Below, piece by piece: positions 1-8,501 of a stretch of 64,000 nt of DNA. Position 1 is the first letter of the stretch. Each line of letters opens with the position of its first letter. The translations under genes and the position numbers were made by a program. Under the pieces are notes generated by a model, which did no database searches, was not told the origin of the DNA, and saw only the letters and a list, made by a program, of their open reading frames with translations. Source of the DNA: Chlorobiaceae bacterium (lineage in GTDB: Bacteria; Bacteroidota; Ignavibacteria; Ignavibacteriales; Ignavibacteriaceae); contig PNNF01000002.1 in NCBI GenBank assembly GCA_013824085.1, positions 1 to 64,000 on the forward strand. Reading direction: 5' to 3'.

Positions 1-394
1 TCCTGATAATCGCCGATAGGAAAAATTTAGTGAATTGTTGAATCGTGAATTAGTCCCAATTGTCACCAGTGTCGCCAACGTCCCACATGAATAAAGCCCC
101 AACTTCAGCTCTTTTATTTTTACAAATCTAAATAGTAGGTACAAGTTAAAAAAATATTTTTCATTTATAAATTTCTTGTATCATACTCATTTATGCTTTA
201 TTTTAAATCATAACATTGAGTTCTTTTTGAAACTTGCTTATAACAATTTGAAATTTATTTTAGTTCATTAATTTATAATAAAATTTTACTGATAGTTCTA
301 ACGCAATCAAAAAATAATTGATGTCAATAAATATAGAACAGATGAGCAAAAATAGCTCAATTAGTTCATGGATTCATTCATAAACAGGTATATT
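1..394. other. Intergenic/5' edge, no intact gene
   Basis: No complete gene is visible. On the minus strand a short open stretch at about 50-130 ends in a stop codon (complement of 50-52) and would encode a Gly/Asp/Trp-rich tail ending GDTGDNWD. It is cut off upstream by an in-frame stop and has no proper start, so it is at most a remnant. The rest (about 130-390) is very AT-rich and presumably carries the promoter of the cytochrome operon; I could not identify a convincing promoter there. Confidence 0.4.
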
Positions 395-1660
395 ATGAAA
401 AAATTTTTACTTTGTTTTTTTATTTTTCTACCCTTTTTTTCTTTCGCTCAAAACCTTAACGGCAGGTTCACTTCATCTTTCTACACTTTTCAAAGGTTCG
501 ACAATCTACAAAAATCTGATCTCTTCATAAGAAATACTGAAGCGCTTTTTCTTAATCTGAATTATGAGAAATTTTCTTTGCGAACTAGAATGAACTTCGA
601 AACTATGATTGGTAAAGCGTTAGATAACGATCCTCGTCTTCGATTCTATAATTTATTTCTCGAAGGCAGAGATGTTCTAGATATCTTTACAGTTCGCATT
701 GGAAGACAACCACTCTTCACTCCAATTAGCGGCGGACTATTCGATGGAATAAATATTAAGGCGACTTATTCTGATTATTCTCTAACAGCTTTTTATGGAG
801 GCAACTTACCTGCTTTTCAAAAATTTGAATTCCTAAAAGATATTGAAGATAATTTTGTTATGGGTGCAAGGTTTGATGCAACTCCAATCGAGAACTTGAA
901 TCTCGCTATTAGCTACTTCGATAAAAACTTTAAACCAATGGATTATGAAACTCTACGCTTAGATGACGATCTCGATCCAGTTAGAATTTTGATCATGCAA
1001 AAATCAAATCAATTTAAGTTTCTCTCTGGCTCAGTTAATTATGAAATGCCCGGCGTGTTTGATATCTATTCTTCTTACGAATACGATTTGAATTATAGAC
1101 AGCAATCAAAAATAGAAGCTAATGGAAAAGTTTGGATAACTGATAACATAGGCGTCAATGGTTATTACAATTGGCGCGAACCTAAAATTAGATACAATTC
1201 AATTTTTAGTATTTTTAATTTTGGACACACACAAGAATATGAAGGCGGAATCGATTATAAAATAAATTCCGATTACACAGTATTTGGAAAATTTGGCTAC
1301 GTAGAATTTCAAGATGAAAATTCTTCTCGTCTAACTTTAGGTGCAACAACAAAATTTGGAAGCGTTAGTTATCGGAAAAATCTTGGTTACGCAGGTGAGT
1401 TAGATAATATTTCTGTTTATGCTGCAAAAAGTTTTTTGAAAGGATTAATCACACCTTCAATTGGTGTGGCTTACACAACTTATAAATTATCTAAAGATGC
1501 AGAAGAAAATAATATCACTTCATTATTAGGTGGAGTTAATTACAGACCTTGGAAAACTTGGTCGTTCGATCTACAAGGACAATTCTTTAATAACAAAATT
1601 TATAATAATGATTTCAGAGTGCTGTTAAAAATAAATCACTGGTTTAATACAAACTTTTAA
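395..1660 (+). CDS. Outer-membrane beta-barrel protein, putative porin of a porin-cytochrome conduit
   Basis: A protein of about 421 residues with a clean signal peptide (MKKFLLCFFIFLPFFSFAQ). It is followed by alternating polar/aromatic beta-strand segments to the end and finishes with the aromatic terminus NHWFNTNF typical of outer-membrane barrels. An upstream ATG at 368 would add nine residues before the signal peptide, so the ATG at 395, with an AGG-containing stretch just upstream, is preferred. Only 5 bp separate it from a 14-heme cytochrome, followed by a second heme lipoprotein. That order (barrel plus multiheme c-type cytochromes) is the known architecture of porin-cytochrome electron conduits, where the barrel sheathes hemes crossing the outer membrane. 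The family is not recognised by sequence; the conduit role is inferred from context. Confidence 0.75.
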   Translation: MKKFLLCFFIFLPFFSFAQNLNGRFTSSFYTFQRFDNLQKSDLFIRNTEALFLNLNYEKFSLRTRMNFETMIGKALDNDPRLRFYNLFLEGRDVLDIFTVRIGRQPLFTPISGGLFDGINIKATYSDYSLTAFYGGNLPAFQKFEFLKDIEDNFVMGARFDATPIENLNLAISYFDKNFKPMDYETLRLDDDLDPVRILIMQKSNQFKFLSGSVNYEMPGVFDIYSSYEYDLNYRQQSKIEANGKVWITDNIGVNGYYNWREPKIRYNSIFSIFNFGHTQEYEGGIDYKINSDYTVFGKFGYVEFQDENSSRLTLGATTKFGSVSYRKNLGYAGELDNISVYAAKSFLKGLITPSIGVAYTTYKLSKDAEENNITSLLGGVNYRPWKTWSFDLQGQFFNNKIYNNDFRVLLKINHWFNTNF

Positions 1661-1665
1661 TAACT

Positions 1666-2871
1666 ATGAAAATACAATACATCTACACCGGCTTAGTAAT
1701 TCTTCTTGTTGGATTTCTTGCAAACGCAGGAATAAACGCCAGCAGCAAAGAAGATGAAAAAACAAATAAAGAGATTATAAAATTTTCTCACGCTATTCAT
1801 AAAGAACTTAGTGATTGCGCAAGCTGTCATACCAATGCTGCTGCAAGTGTTTCATTGAATGATCGCTTACTTCCTGAAAAATCTGTTTGTGCAACTTGTC
1901 ACGATGTGAACGACAGTGAAGACTGCACCAAGTGTCACTTTGAAGATGTTTACGAACCACTCGTTAAAAAATCTTCCGAGTTAATTTTCAATCACAAGAT
2001 TCATATGGAAGATTCAAAAACTACTTGCGAAACTTGTCACAAAGGAGTATCTGAAGTTGATTATAGTTTTCACGCAGCAGAAGCAAATCCATCGATGGCG
2101 CTTTGTTACACTTGTCATAGCGGAGTTTCAGTTGCAGCGAACGATTGCCAAACTTGTCACACATCTACAGTTAATTTGATTCCACAAGATCATAAGAGTG
2201 GATCATTTATGAAAACTCATAAGTTTAAGTCAACCGCTCAGAATGCTAATTGCGCAATGTGTCATGATAATTCCTTTTGTGAATCGTGCCACGCTGGAAC
2301 AACAATGTTAGATGCTACAAATACTGCTACAAATTTTTACACACCGTATTCACCACACACTTATGTGGATAATACAAAGCAACAAAATATAAATCGTGTT
2401 CATGATTTCAACTACAGATATACACATGGAATAGACGCAAAGGGGAAATCAGCACAGTGCCAAACTTGTCACCAAACAGAAACATTTTGTGTCGAGTGCC
2501 ATAGTACTACAGGAGGAGATTATGCTTTAGCTGGAATGTTACCACGTTCTCATACCTTACCTAATTTTTTTACAATTGGAGTGGGAAGTGGTGGAGGAGA
2601 GCATGCTATTCTTGCTAAACGAGATATTGAAAATTGTGCCTCTTGCCATGATGTTCAAGGTGCAGATGCTAATTGCATTACTTGTCACGTCGATAATGAT
2701 GGGATAAAAGGTACTAATCCCAAAACTCATAAGTCAAATTTTATGTCAGCATTTGATAATGGTGATTGGCATAATGATCGTGGTTCGGTTTGTTTTTCTT
2801 GTCATACAGATGCTAATGCTCGTCCCGATGGAATTAAAGGGCTTGGCTTCTGCGGATATTGTCATAAATAA
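1666..2871 (+). CDS. Multiheme (14 CXXCH) c-type cytochrome
   Basis: A protein of 401 residues with an N-terminal hydrophobic export segment (about residues 5-22). I count fourteen CXXCH heme-attachment motifs: CASCH, CATCH, CTKCH, CETCH, CYTCH, CQTCH, CAMCH, CESCH, CQTCH, CVECH, CASCH, CITCH, CFSCH and CGYCH. Many additional His residues (for example FSHAIH, FNHKIH, KTHK) could serve as distal heme ligands. It should be periplasmic or outer-membrane associated and carry electrons. It lies between the barrel protein (5 bp upstream) and the second cytochrome (22 bp downstream), suggesting one transcript. Electron-transfer function is certain at family level; the partners and direction (metal reduction, oxidation or other) are inferred. 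Confidence 0.93.
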   Translation: MKIQYIYTGLVILLVGFLANAGINASSKEDEKTNKEIIKFSHAIHKELSDCASCHTNAAASVSLNDRLLPEKSVCATCHDVNDSEDCTKCHFEDVYEPLVKKSSELIFNHKIHMEDSKTTCETCHKGVSEVDYSFHAAEANPSMALCYTCHSGVSVAANDCQTCHTSTVNLIPQDHKSGSFMKTHKFKSTAQNANCAMCHDNSFCESCHAGTTMLDATNTATNFYTPYSPHTYVDNTKQQNINRVHDFNYRYTHGIDAKGKSAQCQTCHQTETFCVECHSTTGGDYALAGMLPRSHTLPNFFTIGVGSGGGEHAILAKRDIENCASCHDVQGADANCITCHVDNDGIKGTNPKTHKSNFMSAFDNGDWHNDRGSVCFSCHTDANARPDGIKGLGFCGYCHK

Positions 2872-2893
2872 TTAAATCATTTTTGGATATAAT

Positions 2894-3904
2894 ATGAAAT
2901 CAAAAATAGTCTCAATACTCTCAATCTTCATCGGTTTTAGTTTTTTTGCGTGCAGTGAATTGCAAGAAGATATTACAAAACCAAGTGAAGTAAAAGTTCA
3001 TGGAACAAATGCAATGAATCCTGCTTCGCCAGAATTTCACGGAAAAATTTTAGGAACAGATAAGCTCGATGGCTGTAAGCAATGCCACGCGTCAGATCTT
3101 TCTGGAGGACTAACAAATATTAGTTGTTCCTCAAGCAATTGTCATCCATCAATCGCAGTGCATACAAAACAAATTAATGATCCTACATCGCCAAAATTTC
3201 ACGGAAGATTTATCTCCGCAATGAATTACAATATGGCTGATTGTCAAACTTGTCACGGAAATAATTTCGCAGGTGGATTTGCAAGCCCAACTTGCAATAC
3301 TTGTCACACACAAGCAAAAGGTCCAGAAGCTTGTAATACTTGTCACGGCGATTTCACTAACCCAGAGTTAATTGCGCCTCCGCGTGCTCTAAACAATGAT
3401 ATTTATACAACATCTCCCGGCGTTGGTGCTCATACACTACATTTAATGGGAGCAAAAATTGCTTCAAACGTTGAGTGCTCTGAATGTCATACAGTTCCAA
3501 CGGCGTTAAACTCTGCGGGGCATATTGATAACTCAGCAAGAGCGGAATTAACTTTTGGAGCTTTCACAAATTCAGGACCAACTCCAGCAAGATATGACCC
3601 AGCAACAAATAGCTGTTCAAACACATATTGTCACGGAAATTTTGTTTTCTTGAGATCAGCTTCAAGCTTCCAATTCGCATACACCGCTGACAGAATGGTC
3701 GGAAACAATGATACTGTTAAATGGAATCAGGTCGATGGCAGCCAAGCTACATGCGGTTCATGTCACGGTCTTCCTCCAACAGGACACATTCCTTCTGCAT
3801 TGACTGCTTGTGCAAATTGTCATGCAGGTGTTGTTGATAATCAAGGCAGGATTATAGATAAAAAGAAACATATCGATGGCAAGATAAATGTTTTTGGTAA
3901 TTAA
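2894..3904 (+). CDS. Multiheme cytochrome lipoprotein with CXXCH and CX4CH motifs
   Basis: A protein of 336 residues. The N-terminus is a lipoprotein signal with the lipobox cysteine at residue 20 (GFSFFAC), so the protein is probably lipid-anchored. Seven CXXCH motifs (CKQCH, CQTCH, CNTCH twice, CSECH, CGSCH, CANCH) and two CX4CH motifs (CSSSNCH, CSNTYCH) are present. The pairing of CX4CH with a later CXXCH matches the pattern of the Geobacter CxxxxCH-CXXCH cytochrome repeat family. The two halves around PxSPxFHG also look like an internal repeat (NPASPEFHG and DPTSPKFHG). It is the last gene of the barrel-cytochrome operon and is followed by a hairpin terminator. It could be the surface-exposed or periplasmic heme subunit. 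Confidence 0.9.
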   Translation: MKSKIVSILSIFIGFSFFACSELQEDITKPSEVKVHGTNAMNPASPEFHGKILGTDKLDGCKQCHASDLSGGLTNISCSSSNCHPSIAVHTKQINDPTSPKFHGRFISAMNYNMADCQTCHGNNFAGGFASPTCNTCHTQAKGPEACNTCHGDFTNPELIAPPRALNNDIYTTSPGVGAHTLHLMGAKIASNVECSECHTVPTALNSAGHIDNSARAELTFGAFTNSGPTPARYDPATNSCSNTYCHGNFVFLRSASSFQFAYTADRMVGNNDTVKWNQVDGSQATCGSCHGLPPTGHIPSALTACANCHAGVVDNQGRIIDKKKHIDGKINVFGN

Positions 3905-3916
3905 TTTTTTTATTCT

Positions 3917-3949
3917 AAAGAGCCGCTACTTTTAGCGGCTTTTTTTTTA
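3917..3949 (+). terminator. Rho-independent terminator of the cytochrome operon
   Basis: Stem AGCCGCTA (3921-3928), loop CTTT, stem TAGCGGCT (3933-3940), followed directly by a run of T. It is preceded by A residues that extend the stem. It lies 13-45 bp after the last cytochrome gene. Confidence 0.9.
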
Positions 3950-4154
3950 TTCATTATATTTTTTTCCCCAGATTCAGTAAAAATCAATTAACCAAAAATT
4001 AGTGATCAAGTTTTGTCAATCACAAATCTCCCGTCAGAAAAAAACAATTGAACTCAATCTGAAACAATTTTTTATTCTACTTTTCACTCAAATAAATTCA
4101 ACAAAATAGTTTTTCCTAACTATTTTTGTAATACAAAATTTTAAGGAGACGGAA

Positions 4155-5483
4155 ATGTCTATGGAAGAAAAAACTATTCAGAAATTAGACCCGATTGATG
4201 AATCCAAATATTCGATGGAGACACATCTGATCTATGGGAAAAACATTTCGCAAAAGTGGGACTATTCACATCACGTAGTTGCTCCAATATCATCATCAGT
4301 AATTTTTAGACTCGACTCAGTTGAACGTGGTGCCGAAGGATTTCAAGAATTTGCCAACACTGATCCCGCTGAAGAAGATTTGCAACCGATTTATATTTAC
4401 GATCGATTAGGCGAACCTAACAAAGATATGTTAGAAGAAAATTTAATGTTCATTGAAAAAGGGGAGATGGCTGTTTCTTTCGCTACTGGAATGGGTGCAA
4501 TTGCCGGAGTGTTGGGAGTGTTGACTAAAACAGGTGATGAAATTATTTCGCATAAAACTCTTTACGGTTGTACATTTTCACTGTTGAATAATTGGTATCC
4601 AAGATACAATATTAAAAATATTCAAATTGATTTGACAATACCTGAAGAGATTTTAAATCACGTTACTGAAAATACAAAAGTAATTTATTTTGAATCTCCA
4701 TCTAATCCAAACCTTGATATTATTGACATAGAAGCAATAAGAAAAATTGTTGACAAGATAAATCTAAATAGAGTTGAGCAAACGAAAATTTATATTGTTG
4801 TCGATAATACATTCGCAACTCCATATTGCCAAAGACCAATTGAGTTTGGTGCTGATTTTGTTGTCCACTCTTTAACAAAAGGAATTGGCGGATTTGGAAC
4901 TGATATGGGCGGAGCAGTTATTGGGAAAAAATCTTATCGCGATTTGCTGAAAGTATTTCGAAAAGATTTTGGTGCTGTGCTCGGTACTAAAGCTGCATGG
5001 ACTGTCCTTACTTATGGTTTGCCAACTTTGCATCTAAGAGTTTCGAGACAGATGAATAACGCAATTAGAATTGCAAAATATCTTGAGAGCCATCCAAAAA
5101 TTGAATCTGTAAATTATCCCGGTTTGCCTTCACATAAAAATTATGAGATTGCAAAAAAACAAATGGTTGACTTCAACGGAAATTTTGCTCCAGGGAGTTT
5201 AGTCTTTTTCGTTCTCAAAGGAAAAGATTTTGAAGAAAGAAAAGAGAACGGCAGAAAGATGATGAACTTTGCTGCAAAAAATGCTTACTCACTTACGCTT
5301 GCTGTTAGTCTTGGACACACAAGAACATTAATTGAACATCCTGCATCAATGACGCATTCAATGATTCCTTTGGACAAACTTATTGAAGCTGATATTAATC
5401 CGGGTGGAATTCGATTAGCTGCGGGAATAGAAAATTGTGACGACATTATTTTAGATATTGAAAAATGTTTAGAAATAATTTAA
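4155..5483 (+). CDS. Cys/Met metabolism PLP-dependent enzyme (methionine gamma-lyase-like)
   Basis: A protein of 442 residues of the trans-sulfuration (Cys/Met metabolism) PLP family. Visible motifs: the substrate/PLP loop YDRLGEPN near residue 83, the phosphate-binding FATGMGAIAG near 109, VDNTFATPYCQRP near 216, and the Schiff-base lysine at about 242 in HSLTKGIGGFGTD. C-terminal SLTLAVSLGHTRTLIEHP is typical for members that bind the substrate carboxylate through Arg. The start is fixed by a strong ribosome-binding site (AAGGAG, 4143-4148). Reaction class: gamma- or beta-elimination/replacement on methionine, homocysteine or cystathionine. Which one cannot be read from sequence; methionine gamma-lyase is the best guess because catabolic genes follow. 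Confidence 0.85.
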   Translation: MSMEEKTIQKLDPIDESKYSMETHLIYGKNISQKWDYSHHVVAPISSSVIFRLDSVERGAEGFQEFANTDPAEEDLQPIYIYDRLGEPNKDMLEENLMFIEKGEMAVSFATGMGAIAGVLGVLTKTGDEIISHKTLYGCTFSLLNNWYPRYNIKNIQIDLTIPEEILNHVTENTKVIYFESPSNPNLDIIDIEAIRKIVDKINLNRVEQTKIYIVVDNTFATPYCQRPIEFGADFVVHSLTKGIGGFGTDMGGAVIGKKSYRDLLKVFRKDFGAVLGTKAAWTVLTYGLPTLHLRVSRQMNNAIRIAKYLESHPKIESVNYPGLPSHKNYEIAKKQMVDFNGNFAPGSLVFFVLKGKDFEERKENGRKMMNFAAKNAYSLTLAVSLGHTRTLIEHPASMTHSMIPLDKLIEADINPGGIRLAAGIENCDDIILDIEKCLEII

Positions 5484-5545
5484 TTCGAATTTGATACCTA
5501 AGTGGTTTGGGTAATCTTTATTTTTTAACTAATTATAAGAAAAAT

Positions 5546-7267
5546 ATGAAACCAAAAATTAAATATTATGACGTCCCTTTTATTGCTTCTTTGCAAGATT
5601 TATTAATTCGATCTGCACAAACTTATAAAAACAAAATTGCAATGGAAGATCTTGGCGAAACCCTTATTCCAAGCGTCTCTTATGCTGAATTGCTGGATAA
5701 AGTTTTATCATTCGGTGCAGGATTAAAAAAACTTGGAATTAAAGAGAGAACGCACATCGCATTAATTGGAGAGAATAGAGTGCAGTGGGGAATTACATAT
5801 TTCACATCTATGCTATTTAATCACATAATAATTCCGATCGATAAAAATCTTCCTCCTTCAGAAATGTTAAATATTCTTCACGAGTCTGAAGCTGAAGTTC
5901 TAATTTATACAAATCAATACGACTCATTCGCTAAAGATACAGTTGGTATTATTAAGCGGTTGAAGTATTTCATAAACATGGATTTGAGAAATCATGAAAA
6001 TGACGCATTCTCAATGTGCCAAATGATTTCAGAAAATCCTCGAATGCCTGTAGACGAATTACCAAAAATTAATATAAATGAGCTAGCCGCAATTCTTTAT
6101 ACATCTGGATCGCTTGGAAGAGCAAAAGGCGTGATGCTATCACAAAAAAACTTGGTAGCAAATTTGATGGCAATGACAAAAAGTTTTTTCATTTATCCCG
6201 AAGATCGTTTCTTATCAGTGCTTCCGATGCATCATACTTATGAATGCACTTGTGGATTCTTATGTCCAATTTATGCTGGAGCTTCGATACATTACGCTCG
6301 TTCATTAAAAACAGTTGTTGATGATTTACAAAAAGTAAAAGCGACAATGTTGTTGGGGGTTCCAATTCTGTATGACAAAATGTTCAAGAGAATTTCTAAA
6401 ACTATTGAACAAGATAAGGTAAAATCAAAAGTTGTTCCTGCACTTATTTCTGTAACAAATTTTTTAGAAAATTTTGGAGTAAGAAAATTCAAGAGTATCG
6501 TGTTTAAGGAACTCCAACAAAAATTTGGCGGGTCGATTAGATGCTTCATTGCTGGTGGCGCTGCATCAGATCCGAAAGTGGCAAAAGGTTTGCGTGAATT
6601 TGGTTTTAATTATGTTCAGGGATATGGATTAACTGAAACTTCTCCAATTGTTACTTTAAATCTTTTAGATAATTTCAAAGATAATGCAGCAGGAATTCCA
6701 TTACCTGGAGTTCAGATTTCGATCAATGACCCTGATAATGAAGGAAATGGTGAAATTTTTGTTAAAGGTGATAACGTTATGCTTGGCTATTATAAAAACG
6801 ACCAACTCACTGCTGAAGTAATTAAAGATGGATGGTTCAGAACTGGAGATATTGGCTTTATTGATAAAGATGGTTTCTTGCACATCAATGGAAGAAAGAA
6901 GAATGTTATTATAGCAAGTAATGGAAAAAATGTTTATCCTGAGGAGGTTGAAGATCTATTAAATCGAAATAAGTTTATTCTTGAGTCGATGGTTTATGGC
7001 GAAAAGGATGAGAAACATGCCGAAATTATTGCAGTGCAAATTTTTACTGATACTGAAGCTTTCATTGAGTATGCACAAAATAAAAATATTATTTTGAACG
7101 AAGAGATAATTGAAAAAATTATTGATCAAGTTATTGTTGAAACAAATAAAGAACTTCCAGTCTATAAACAGATTAGAAAATTTACAATAAGAACGAAAGA
7201 GTTTGACAAAACAACGACGCAAAAAATAAAACGCTATCTTGCAGTGCCTGGTGAAGAACAGAATTAA
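5546..7267 (+). CDS. Long-chain acyl-CoA synthetase (AMP-forming ligase)
   Basis: A protein of 573 residues. Adenylate-forming signatures in order: ATP-binding P-loop TSGSLGRAKG (about residue 184 from the chosen start), GYGLTETSP (A5), GWFRTGDIG (A7-A8), and a C-terminal lysine in TTTQKIKR (A10 position). It should activate a fatty or other carboxylic acid to the acyl-AMP and then the acyl-CoA. I chose the ATG at 5546; an upstream TTG at 5507 would add 13 low-complexity residues and looks unlikely. It follows the Cys/Met lyase by about 60 bp and precedes alanine dehydrogenase and a CoA-transferase, consistent with acid and amino-acid catabolism. Substrate chain length is not determinable. 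Confidence 0.88.
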   Translation: MKPKIKYYDVPFIASLQDLLIRSAQTYKNKIAMEDLGETLIPSVSYAELLDKVLSFGAGLKKLGIKERTHIALIGENRVQWGITYFTSMLFNHIIIPIDKNLPPSEMLNILHESEAEVLIYTNQYDSFAKDTVGIIKRLKYFINMDLRNHENDAFSMCQMISENPRMPVDELPKININELAAILYTSGSLGRAKGVMLSQKNLVANLMAMTKSFFIYPEDRFLSVLPMHHTYECTCGFLCPIYAGASIHYARSLKTVVDDLQKVKATMLLGVPILYDKMFKRISKTIEQDKVKSKVVPALISVTNFLENFGVRKFKSIVFKELQQKFGGSIRCFIAGGAASDPKVAKGLREFGFNYVQGYGLTETSPIVTLNLLDNFKDNAAGIPLPGVQISINDPDNEGNGEIFVKGDNVMLGYYKNDQLTAEVIKDGWFRTGDIGFIDKDGFLHINGRKKNVIIASNGKNVYPEEVEDLLNRNKFILESMVYGEKDEKHAEIIAVQIFTDTEAFIEYAQNKNIILNEEIIEKIIDQVIVETNKELPVYKQIRKFTIRTKEFDKTTTQKIKRYLAVPGEEQN

Positions 7268-7362
7268 GTTTCATTATTCAATATTCAATCGTAATTTTGA
7301 ACTATAATTTATACAAAGTTTTTTTTTGAAACTTCAATATCAATAAATAAAAATATTTTTTT

Positions 7363-8484
7363 ATGAGAATAGGAATACCAAAAGAATTAAAGTTTGAAGA
7401 GAGTAGAATCTCTTTAGCACCAGCAGGAGTAGATTCCTTAGTGCGTGCAGGACACACAGTTTATATTCAAAAAGGAGCAGGTGAAAAGAGTCATTTCTCC
7501 GATGAAGAATATAGTGAGTTAGGTGCAAAAATTGTTTACACTACGGAGGAAGTTTATCAACGCTCTGAGATGATTGTTAAAGTTGCTCGACTTACAGATG
7601 AAGAATCTCATCTACTTCAAGAGAATCAAATTCTTTTTTCATTCCTACATTTTGCAGTTGGTGAAAAGAAGATATTAAATTCTTTACTCGCAAAAAAAGT
7701 TACTGCTATTGGTTATGAACTAATCGAAAATGAACACGGATTGCCTGTGCTTCATTCAATGAGTGAGATAGCGGGACAATTAGCTATACAAGCAGCAGAA
7801 GATTGCTTACTCGCAAAAAGTCACTTGAGTCGTGGAATATTGCTCGGTGGATTTTCGGGTGTTGCTCCTTCAGCCGTTGTTATTATTGGTGCAGGTGTAT
7901 TGGGAACTACAGCAGCTCGTGCCGCTCTTAACAGAGGTGCGCAAGTAGTTGTGCTCGATAGAGACTTAAATCGCTTAAGAAGAATTGATGAAACATTCCC
8001 TCGTAAAGTCACTACAGTTGCTGCTAATCCTTACACTATTGCACGTGGAGTTAAATTCGCTGATGTTTTGATTGGAGCAGTATTAATTAAAGGCGAGAAA
8101 GCTCCTCATATCGTTACTGAAGAGATGGTTAAGACGATGAAAAGGGGTGCAGTTATTATCGATTGTTCGATTGACCAAGGTGGATGCATTGCTACAAGTC
8201 GCCCAACTTCCATTTCTACCCCGACTTATGTTATGCACGATGTGATTCATTATGCTGTTCCGAATATGCCGGCGTTCGTGCCTCGTTCTGCAAGTTACGG
8301 ATTAACCAACGCTGCTTTGACTTATATTCATAGTATTGCAGACAAAGGGCTTGCCTCTGCATTGATGGAAGATTCCGGTTTATCGAAAGGTGTTTGTACT
8401 TTTAATGGTTTCTGTTCTAATGAAGTGATCGCAGAGACGTTTGATGTTGAATTTAAAAGAATTCATTTTTTTTCTAAGAATTAA
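7363..8484 (+). CDS. ald: Alanine dehydrogenase
   Basis: A protein of 373 residues, the usual length of the family. It aligns by eye with characterised alanine dehydrogenases: N-terminal IGIPKELK with Arg15, a VKV lysine near 73, catalytic His96 in FSFLHFAVG, the Rossmann motif VIIGAGVLGTTAARA near 172, IDCSIDQGG carrying the catalytic Asp, and NMPAFVPRSASYGLTNA near 305. It catalyses the reversible NAD-dependent oxidative deamination of L-alanine to pyruvate and ammonium in the cytoplasm. It is downstream of an acyl-CoA synthetase (95-bp gap) and 17 bp upstream of a CoA-transferase. The NAD(P) transhydrogenase alpha subunit is related but longer and lacks this C-terminus. Confidence 0.93.
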   Translation: MRIGIPKELKFEESRISLAPAGVDSLVRAGHTVYIQKGAGEKSHFSDEEYSELGAKIVYTTEEVYQRSEMIVKVARLTDEESHLLQENQILFSFLHFAVGEKKILNSLLAKKVTAIGYELIENEHGLPVLHSMSEIAGQLAIQAAEDCLLAKSHLSRGILLGGFSGVAPSAVVIIGAGVLGTTAARAALNRGAQVVVLDRDLNRLRRIDETFPRKVTTVAANPYTIARGVKFADVLIGAVLIKGEKAPHIVTEEMVKTMKRGAVIIDCSIDQGGCIATSRPTSISTPTYVMHDVIHYAVPNMPAFVPRSASYGLTNAALTYIHSIADKGLASALMEDSGLSKGVCTFNGFCSNEVIAETFDVEFKRIHFFSKN

Positions 8485-8501
8485 TTATTTGAGATTGACT
8501 A

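Noticed and set aside
50-130. Minus-strand Gly/Asp/Trp-rich tail near the window start
   Set aside because: Only about 20 residues are open, there is an upstream in-frame stop and no start; not enough for a gene or named pseudogene.
4121-4128. TATTTTTG as a Bacteroidota-type -7 element upstream of the Cys/Met lyase
   Set aside because: No -33 TTG element at the right distance, and such T-rich strings are common by chance in this AT-rich DNA.
5507-5545. TTG start at 5507 for the acyl-CoA synthetase
   Set aside because: The added residues are not family-like; the ATG at 5546 gives a normal N-terminus.
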